DNA of 10,028 nt from Pseudomonadota bacterium (GTDB taxonomy: Bacteria > Pseudomonadota > Alphaproteobacteria > Rhizobiales > Beijerinckiaceae), in the NCBI GenBank assembly GCA_028876585.1, contig JAGWRL010000094.1:1-10028 (forward strand). Direction: 5' to 3'. Below, in pieces: positions 6,001 through 10,028 of the stretch. The position numbers were made by a program, and so were the translations under genes. A model generated the notes under the pieces. The model saw only the letters and a list, made by a program, of their open reading frames with translations, was not told where the DNA came from and ran no database searches. Numbering within the stretch: the first letter of the stretch is position 1; the number at the start of each line of letters is the position of its first letter.

Positions 6001-6014
6001 GAATTCTAACCTTA
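5989..6014. promoter_or_regulatory. overlapping divergent translation starts of serB and miaA
   Basis: Bases 5998-6001 are CATG: the complement of 5998-6000 is the serB ATG and 5999-6001 is the miaA ATG. Each gene has a reasonable Shine-Dalgarno inside the other gene. GAAGG at 5989-5993 lies five bases before the miaA ATG and within serB codons 3-4. AAGG (complement of 6010-6013) lies nine bases before the serB ATG and within miaA codons 4-5. There is no intergenic DNA, so the promoters must lie within the opposite coding regions. Confidence 0.8.
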
Positions 6015-6904
6015 GCGGGCCGAGGGCGCTCCTCATCGCAGGGCCGACGGCCAGCGGCAAGTCCGCGCTCGCCCTGCGCATCGCGCGCGAGCGCGGCGCG
6101 ACGCTGGTCAACGCCGATTCGATGCAGGTCTATCGCGATCTGCGCGTGCTGACCGCGCGCCCGCCGGTGGAGGAGGAGCGGCTCGCGCCGCACCTGCTGT
6201 TCGGCGAGATCGACGGGGCGGAGAATTTCTCGGTCGGGCGCTACGAGGCGCGGGCGCGCGAAATTCTGGCGCGCGTTGCCGGCGCGATCGTGTTCGTCGG
6301 CGGCACCGGCCTCTACTTCCGCGCGCTGACGCAGGGGCTATCCGAGATGCCCGCCGTGCCGGACGAAATTCGCGCGCGCGTGCGCGAAAGCGCCGTCGGC
6401 CGCGAGACGCCGGCGCTGCACGAAAACCTCGCCAGGGTCGACCCGGCCTCGGCCGCGCGGCTGCGGCCGAGCGACCGGCAGCGCATTTTGCGCGCGCTCG
6501 AAGTCCACGCCGCCAGCGGCCGCTCGCTGAGCGAATTCCAGCGCCAGCGCGGCGAGCCGGCGCTCCGGGCGGGCGAATGGCGCGGCCTGTTCCTCGCCCC
6601 CGAGCGCGAGGCGCTGAAGCGCCGCATCGCCGAGCGCTTCGCCGTCATGCTGCAAATGGGGGCGCTGGCGGAAGTCGCCGCGCTCGCCGCGCGCGGCCTC
6701 GATCCGGCGTTGCCGATCATGCGCGCGCATGGGGCGCCGCATCTGATGGCGCATCTGCGCGGTGAAATGAGCCTCGAAGCGGCGGCCGCGCTCGGCGTGC
6801 GCGACACCAAGGCCTATGCGAAGCGGCAATTCACCTGGGCGCGCCATCAACTGCCCGATTTCACCTGGATCGCGCCGGAGGACGCGGCGCGGGCGTTGGG
6901 CTGA
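5999..6904 (+). CDS. miaA: tRNA dimethylallyltransferase
   Basis: A 301-residue enzyme that transfers a dimethylallyl group from DMAPP to N6 of A37 in tRNAs reading codons that begin with U. The P-loop is 'GPTASGKS' (15-22), followed by 'NADSMQVYRDL' (38-48), 'GGTGLYFRAL' (101-110), 'RPSDRQRILRALEVH' (156-170) and 'DTKAYAKRQFTWARHQ' (269-284), which contains the KRQ-TW tRNA-binding motif. The sequence 'PIMRAHGAPHLMAHLRG' (239-255) replaces the aiGYxE region of E. coli MiaA, in the form I recall from alphaproteobacteria. The ATG at 5999 puts the P-loop at the usual distance and has GAAGG five bases upstream. The frame stays open far upstream, but that part lies antisense to serB and has no homology. 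The gene is head to head with serB and followed by about 110 bp before the next gene. Length and motifs are normal. Confidence 0.96.
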   Translation: MNSNLSGPRALLIAGPTASGKSALALRIARERGATLVNADSMQVYRDLRVLTARPPVEEERLAPHLLFGEIDGAENFSVGRYEARAREILARVAGAIVFVGGTGLYFRALTQGLSEMPAVPDEIRARVRESAVGRETPALHENLARVDPASAARLRPSDRQRILRALEVHAASGRSLSEFQRQRGEPALRAGEWRGLFLAPEREALKRRIAERFAVMLQMGALAEVAALAARGLDPALPIMRAHGAPHLMAHLRGEMSLEAAAALGVRDTKAYAKRQFTWARHQLPDFTWIAPEDAARALG

Positions 6905-7001
6905 GGCTTCCTCATCAAGAATACTTTATCGCCGCCCGCAGCGTCGCGCCTTGTCAAAGCCAGGCCGCGCGCGCAGGTTCCCGCGCTCTCTGGCGCCCGA
7001 C

Positions 7002-7009
7002 GGGAGGAA
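7002..7009 (+). promoter_or_regulatory. strong Shine-Dalgarno of the DUF5666-type gene
   Basis: GGGAGGAA lies with GGAGG ending eight bases before the ATG at 7016, the best ribosome binding site on the plus strand here. The rest of the 111-bp gap after miaA (6905-7015) shows an AT-rich patch (about 6918-6930) and a lone TTGTCA (6951-6956), but no convincing promoter pair. Confidence 0.7.
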
Positions 7010-7015
7010 CTGCGC

Positions 7016-7624
7016 ATGAAACTCCAATCCTTGAGCGTGTTGTGCGCGCTCGCGATCACGGTGAGCGGCGGGGCGGCGAACGCGGCCGGCGACCCGGTGC
7101 GGGTGCGGGGAACCATCGTCAGTCTCGAAGGCTCCAAACTCGTCGTCCACGGCCGCGACGGCAAGGACGTGACGGTCGTGCTCGCCGAAAAAGCGGGCGT
7201 CGCCGCCGTGGTCAAGGCCTCGATCGCCGACATCAAGCCGGGGGTGTTCATCGGCACGGCGACCACGGACAATGCGGACGCGACCCTGCGATCGGTGGAG
7301 GTCGTGGTGTTTCCCGCCGCGATGAACGGCACGGGCGAGGGCCATTATCCCTGGGACTTGCCCGGCGCCAACAAGATGACCAATGCGACCGTCACCCAGG
7401 ACGTCAAGGGCGTCGACGGCCAGACGGTCACGGTCGCCTACAAGGGCGGCGAGAAGAAAATCCAGATCCCCGCCAACGTGCCGATCGTCACGCTCGCGCC
7501 CGGCTCGCTCGCCGATCTCCACGCCGGCGAGGCCGTGTTCGTGCCCGGCCTGCGGCAGGCGGACGGATCGGTGCAGGCGAGCCGCGTGTTGTACGGTAAG
7601 GATGGGGTGACGCCGCCGATGTAG
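7016..7624 (+). CDS. secreted DUF5666-type beta protein with internal duplication
   Basis: A 202-residue protein. A signal peptide (about 1-23, cleavage near 'ANAA') is followed by two similar halves that look like small OB-type beta domains. The first half (28-98) runs from 'VRVRGTIVSLEGSKLVVHGR' through 'IKPGVFIG' to 'LRSVEVVVF'. The second (about 124-193) runs from 'ATVTQDVKGVDGQTVTVAY' through 'LHAGEAVFV' to 'VQASRVLYG'. Each half has a turn followed by V-T-V strands, then an 'aDl..G..vfv' strand, then a V-rich end strand. A linker 'MNGTGEGHYPWDLPG' (103-117) joins them. This resembles DUF5666 and related exported proteins in Hyphomicrobiales, some mis-labelled as metal-transporter subunits; no enzymatic motif or metal site is evident. 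It is preceded by a strong Shine-Dalgarno and followed by hairpins, so it looks monocistronic. The function is unknown, and a periplasmic ligand-binding role is only a guess. Confidence 0.8.
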   Translation: MKLQSLSVLCALAITVSGGAANAAGDPVRVRGTIVSLEGSKLVVHGRDGKDVTVVLAEKAGVAAVVKASIADIKPGVFIGTATTDNADATLRSVEVVVFPAAMNGTGEGHYPWDLPGANKMTNATVTQDVKGVDGQTVTVAYKGGEKKIQIPANVPIVTLAPGSLADLHAGEAVFVPGLRQADGSVQASRVLYGKDGVTPPM

Positions 7625-7647
7625 CGGGGCCGCCGCGCCCCCGCATT

Positions 7648-7690
7648 CGCGCGCCCCATCCTCGCGCCGGGGGGCGCGCGTTCTATATAT
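7648..7690 (+). terminator. probable Rho-independent terminator after the DUF5666-type gene
   Basis: A perfect 10-bp GC stem (CGCGCGCCCC at 7648-7657 pairs with GGGGCGCGCG at 7671-7680, 13-base loop) is followed by TTCTATATAT (7681-7690). A shorter hairpin precedes it directly after the stop codon (GCGGGG 7624-7629 with CCCCGC 7639-7644). The tail is not a pure T run but is markedly AT-rich for this DNA, and only the plus orientation has such a tail. Confidence 0.65.
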
Positions 7691-7723
7691 GGTCCTACCG
7701 CGCTTGGGCCTCGCGCCCCGGCG

Positions 7724-7739
7724 CTCCGCTTGTCCGGAG
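7724..7739 (+). promoter_or_regulatory. hairpin covering the Shine-Dalgarno of the cyclase gene
   Basis: CTCCG (7724-7728) can pair with CGGAG (7735-7739) across a six-base loop, with a possible extra G-U pair outside. The right arm contains GGAG, the only Shine-Dalgarno candidate for the ATG at 7746 (six-base spacing). The stem is short, so real sequestration is uncertain. Confidence 0.35.
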
Positions 7740-7745
7740 TCCCCC

Positions 7746-9164
7746 ATGGCCGATACGGAAGCCCTATGGACCCTGTTGCTGGAAGCCGCCGAACCGCAAG
7801 CCGCCGCCGCGATCAAACACGAGGTCGAGACGGCGGCGGACGTCGCGTTGTGCCGCATCAACGCGCTCGCCTTCGCCGCCGCGCGCGGCCTCGATGAGGA
7901 TGCGGCGATCGGCGCCTTCGTGCGCGCGGCGCAGCTTGGCTTGTTCGATATGTCGTGGAGCGCGCTGTGCCCGGGTTGCGGCGGCGTGCTCGAAAGCGGC
8001 GCCGCGTTGCGGACGCTGAACCGGCACGAATATTTCTGCTCACTTTGCATCGAGCAATGCGAGCCGACGCTGGATCAACGCGTCGAGGTGACGTTCACCG
8101 TCAGTCCGCGCGTGCGCCGCATCGCCGCCCACGATCCCGACAGCATGAACCTGCCCGAATACATGCGGCAGATCTTCTGGAGTTCGGCCATCGACCTTCC
8201 CCCCGATTTGGGGCCGCTGGTGGAGAGCGTGTCGCTCGACTCGCTCGAACTGGAGCCCGGCGAGAAGGCCAGCCTCTCGCTGTCGCTGCCGCCGATGCGG
8301 GCGATGGTGTTCGATCCGATCACCCACACCTCGATGTTTCTGCACGTGTCCGGCGAGGAGACGAGCGAGCGCCGCGCGCTCTCGCTCATCTTCAGCGACG
8401 AGCACGCGCATAGCGGAACCGTCGAGTTGCGGCCGGGGCCGGTCAGGATCGCGCTCGACAATCGCGCGCGGCGGCGCACGCTGCCCGCCGTCTGGCTGCT
8501 GAACGACGCTTTCCACGAGATATTCACGCGCCGCCGGCCGTTCCTGACCGCGACGCGCGTGTTCAGCAACCAGAGCTTCCGCGAGATTTATCGCAACGGC
8601 ACGCTCGATTCCGAGCAGCGGTTCAAGATCACCAACCTGACTTTCCTGTTCACCGACCTGCGCGGCTCGACCGCGCTGTACGATCGGGTCGGCGATCTCG
8701 CCGCGTTCGATCTCGTGCGCAGCCATTTCGGCGCGCTGATCGCCGCTGTGACAGCCGAGGGCGGCGCGGTGGTCAAGACCATCGGCGACGCGGTGATGGC
8801 GACCTTCGCCAGCCCCGAGCGGGGCTTACGCGCGGCGATGCGGATGCGCGCGGCGATGCGCGAGATCAACCAGGCGCGCGGCGCCGACGACCTCGCGCTC
8901 AACATCGGCCTGCACGAGGGGCCGTGTCTGGCGGTGATGCTCGACGACCGGCAGGATTACTTCGGCCAATCCGTCAACATCGCGGCGCGGGTGCAGGGGC
9001 TCGCCGATCCGCGGGCGGTGCTGGCCACCAAGGGCGTCGCCGAAACGCCCGAGGTCGCGAGCCTGCTGAAGGAGCGCGGCTACCGCGCCGCCTCACGCGA
9101 ATCGGCGCTGAAGGGGGTGAGCGAGGCGTTCACGATCTACGCCATCAGCGAAGAGGCGGCGTGA
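7746..9164 (+). CDS. class III adenylate cyclase with N-terminal DUF5939 zinc-ribbon-like module
   Basis: A 472-residue protein, predicted cytoplasmic. A helical N-terminus (1-70) is followed by a Cys4 ribbon with CPGC (75-78), C98 and C101, and C105 nearby. A beta-rich region 'VEVTFTVSPRVRRIA' (113-127) continues to about 285. This layout matches DUF5939, known only as a region N-terminal to cyclase domains. The catalytic domain (about 295-470) has every class III residue: metal-binding D304 ('FTDLRGST') and D348 ('KTIGDAVM') 44 residues apart, adenine-selecting K344 and D404 ('QDYFGQSVN'), and transition-state N411 and R415 ('NIAAR'). ATP is therefore the predicted substrate and cAMP the product. 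The ATG at 7746 is preferred to one at 7689, which adds 19 residues without homology and lies next to the terminator tail. There is no membrane segment. The gene stands alone and converges on an SRPBCC gene 7 bp away. The input signal is unknown. Confidence 0.9.
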   Translation: MADTEALWTLLLEAAEPQAAAAIKHEVETAADVALCRINALAFAAARGLDEDAAIGAFVRAAQLGLFDMSWSALCPGCGGVLESGAALRTLNRHEYFCSLCIEQCEPTLDQRVEVTFTVSPRVRRIAAHDPDSMNLPEYMRQIFWSSAIDLPPDLGPLVESVSLDSLELEPGEKASLSLSLPPMRAMVFDPITHTSMFLHVSGEETSERRALSLIFSDEHAHSGTVELRPGPVRIALDNRARRRTLPAVWLLNDAFHEIFTRRRPFLTATRVFSNQSFREIYRNGTLDSEQRFKITNLTFLFTDLRGSTALYDRVGDLAAFDLVRSHFGALIAAVTAEGGAVVKTIGDAVMATFASPERGLRAAMRMRAAMREINQARGADDLALNIGLHEGPCLAVMLDDRQDYFGQSVNIAARVQGLADPRAVLATKGVAETPEVASLLKERGYRAASRESALKGVSEAFTIYAISEEAA

Positions 9165-9171
9165 GGCGCGC

Positions 9172-9627
9172 TCAATCCCACTCGGAGACCCGCGCGTCGT
9201 AAGGGGCGGGTCTGCCCTTGCCGGTTTCGAGCATCTCGCGCAGGCTGAACAGGAAGCTCGCCCATTTGGTGCTGCAATGGGACATGAATTCGACCCATTC
9301 GCGCCAGTTTCGATGACCGAACAGCACGATGGCGTAATCGCCGCTCTGCGACAGCGCGAAGTCGATTTCGGTCCCCACCCATTCGGCCGGGCCTTCGACG
9401 ACGAGCCAGCGCACCAGGCGATCGGGCGCGAGTTCGAGCACTTGCATCACGAAGCCGCCGCGCTCGCCGCCGTCGGGATTGTTGAACCAGAAGCGGATGC
9501 GCCCGCCGACCTCCGACAAACCGCTGGTGTCCGTCGTCCACCAACCGGCCAGACCCTGGATCGTCGCAAGCGCCGCATAGACCGCCGGGATCGGCGCCTT
9601 GATCCCCACCTTGTGCACGATGTCCAT
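9172..9627 (-). CDS. SRPBCC / AHSA1-like protein
   Basis: A 151-residue START-fold protein. The opening 'IVHKVGIKAPIPAVYAALAT' (3-22) with 'GLAGWWTTDTSG' (25-36) is the usual start of AHSA1-type proteins: a first beta strand, then the V-(Y/W)-x-A-(L/I) helix and the WW motif. It is followed by 'GGRIRFWF' (41-48) and 'VMQVLELAPDRLVRWLV' (60-76), and a long C-terminal helix 'WASFLFSLREMLETGKGRPA' (122-141). These proteins form a hydrophobic cavity for small ligands; the ligand is unknown. A near-perfect Shine-Dalgarno lies six bases before the ATG at 9625-9627. A second SRPBCC gene ends 17 bases upstream on the same strand, so the two are probably one transcript. Family is secure; role is not. 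Confidence 0.88.
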   Translation of the reverse strand: MDIVHKVGIKAPIPAVYAALATIQGLAGWWTTDTSGLSEVGGRIRFWFNNPDGGERGGFVMQVLELAPDRLVRWLVVEGPAEWVGTEIDFALSQSGDYAIVLFGHRNWREWVEFMSHCSTKWASFLFSLREMLETGKGRPAPYDARVSEWD

Positions 9628-9633
9628 GATCGT

Positions 9634-9639
9634 CTCCTT
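9634..9639 (-). promoter_or_regulatory. consensus Shine-Dalgarno of the first SRPBCC gene
   Basis: AAGGAG on the minus strand (complement of 9634-9639) ends six bases before the ATG at 9625-9627. It lies in the 17-bp gap between the two SRPBCC genes and fixes the start of the downstream one. Confidence 0.8.
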
Positions 9640-9644
9640 GTGTC

Positions 9645-10028
9645 TCAGGCCGTCTTCGGCAGCGCCAGAATGTCGATGGCGCGCCCGGTTTCGAGGAAAG
9701 ACTTCATGCTGGCGAGCACCAGCGGCCAGCCGCGACGGATGCCTTTCTCCATGCCGCCGCCGGCTTCGAGATCGTCGTGGCTGACGGTCAGGCGCACCAT
9801 CTCGCCCTGCGGCTCGATGTCAAAACTGACGCGGCTCGTTTTCGAGCGGTCGTATTGCTGCGACTCGTTGGCCCAGGAGATCACCAACCGCCGCGGCGGC
9901 GCGATCTCGATCACTTCCCCGACGAGCTGCACCTCGCGCTTTTCATCGGCGCGCACGTGGCGCCAGCGCGAACCGGGCTGCCAGTCGGAAACGTTCTCAT
10001 GGCCCCAGTAGCGGCGGGCGATTTCCGG
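9645..10028 (-). CDS. SRPBCC / AHSA1-like protein (5' end cut by window edge)
   Basis: 127 residues are visible and the frame is open to the last base, so the N-terminus lies outside the window. The visible part has the AHSA1 order: 'RRYWGHENVSDWQPGSRW', then 'VQLVGEVIEIAPPRRLVISW', then 'MVRLTVSHDDLEAGGGME', and a C-terminal helix 'GWPLVLASMKSFLETGRAI'. A GTG at 9954-9956 could act as an internal start, but the upstream YWGHENVSDW block is conserved family sequence, so the true start is beyond 10028. It is the upstream member of a tandem SRPBCC pair. Such pairs often follow an ArsR-type regulator gene, which could lie just outside the window (inference). Ligand and function are unknown. Confidence 0.87.
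   Translation of the reverse strand, partial: PEIARRYWGHENVSDWQPGSRWRHVRADEKREVQLVGEVIEIAPPRRLVISWANESQQYDRSKTSRVSFDIEPQGEMVRLTVSHDDLEAGGGMEKGIRRGWPLVLASMKSFLETGRAIDILALPKTA

Noticed and set aside
3949..6009. Open plus-strand frame of 686 codons antisense to the peroxidase gene and serB
   Set aside because: It crosses two well-identified genes and their intergenic gap, has low-complexity Arg/Gly/Ala composition and no family motifs. Long antisense frames are expected at this G+C content.
5999..6904. miaA extended upstream to base 5555
   Set aside because: The added N-terminus is antisense to serB and has no MiaA homology. The ATG at 5999 has a Shine-Dalgarno and the normal P-loop distance.
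6951..6956. TTGTCA as a -35 element for the DUF5666-type gene
   Set aside because: No -10-like hexamer lies at a 16-18 bp spacing.
6926..8050. Open minus-strand frame of 374 codons antisense to the DUF5666-type and cyclase genes
   Set aside because: It spans a terminator and two recognised genes and has no recognisable domain.
8040..8726. Open minus-strand frame of 228 codons antisense to the cyclase gene
   Set aside because: Shadow frame with biased composition; the plus strand is clearly coding.
8830..8860. Thirteen-base direct repeat (GCGCGGCGATGCG twice, 18-base period) in the cyclase gene
   Set aside because: It encodes a short RAAMRM/RAAMRE helical repeat in the catalytic domain and is likely a product of codon bias rather than a separate element.

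Overview
The window is very G+C-rich, densely packed chromosomal DNA from an alphaproteobacterium. Hyphomicrobiales (Rhizobiales) is most likely. The evidence is the DUF1674 gene divergent from rsmB, a head-to-head serB/miaA pair, the alphaproteobacterial form of MiaA ('MRAHG' in place of the usual 'aiGY' region) and a DUF5939-type adenylate cyclase. Genus cannot be fixed from the sequence. There are no tRNA or rRNA genes, insertion sequences, phage genes or CRISPR arrays, and no gene-free stretch longer than about 150 bases.

Left part (1-1549, minus strand): three genes joined by two ATGA stop/start overlaps, in the order Rrf2 regulator, DUF2628 small membrane protein, PrsW-family intramembrane protease. 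The protease runs off the left edge. Divergent from this operon lies a secreted L,D-transpeptidase (1662-2165). It converges, with a 1-bp gap, on a DUF1674 / SDHAF4-like gene (2167-2355, GTG start).

Centre (2445-6904): rsmB, an rRNA m5C methyltransferase with a TTG start, converges with a 1-bp gap on a secreted di-haem MauG/CcP-type peroxidase. Upstream of the peroxidase is serB (phosphoserine phosphatase) on the same strand, separated by about 114 bp that holds a hairpin. The end of serB contains a perfect 20-bp palindrome. serB and miaA (tRNA dimethylallyltransferase) are head to head, and both ATG codons lie in one CATG tetranucleotide. Each Shine-Dalgarno sequence therefore sits inside the other gene.

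Right part (7016-10028): a secreted DUF5666-type protein with an internal duplication is followed by a GC-rich hairpin and T/A-rich tail (likely terminator). Next is a 472-aa class III adenylate cyclase with an N-terminal Cys4 zinc-ribbon-like DUF5939 module and a complete catalytic set. It converges on two tandem minus-strand SRPBCC/AHSA1 genes, the second cut by the right edge.

Most of the content is housekeeping or stand-alone signalling. The least explained unit is the Rrf2-DUF2628-PrsW operon: a probable Cys-ligand (Fe-S or redox) sensor coupled translationally to a membrane protein and an intramembrane protease. The most unusual DNA-level features are the shared CATG start of serB/miaA and the palindrome plus hairpin around the serB stop.
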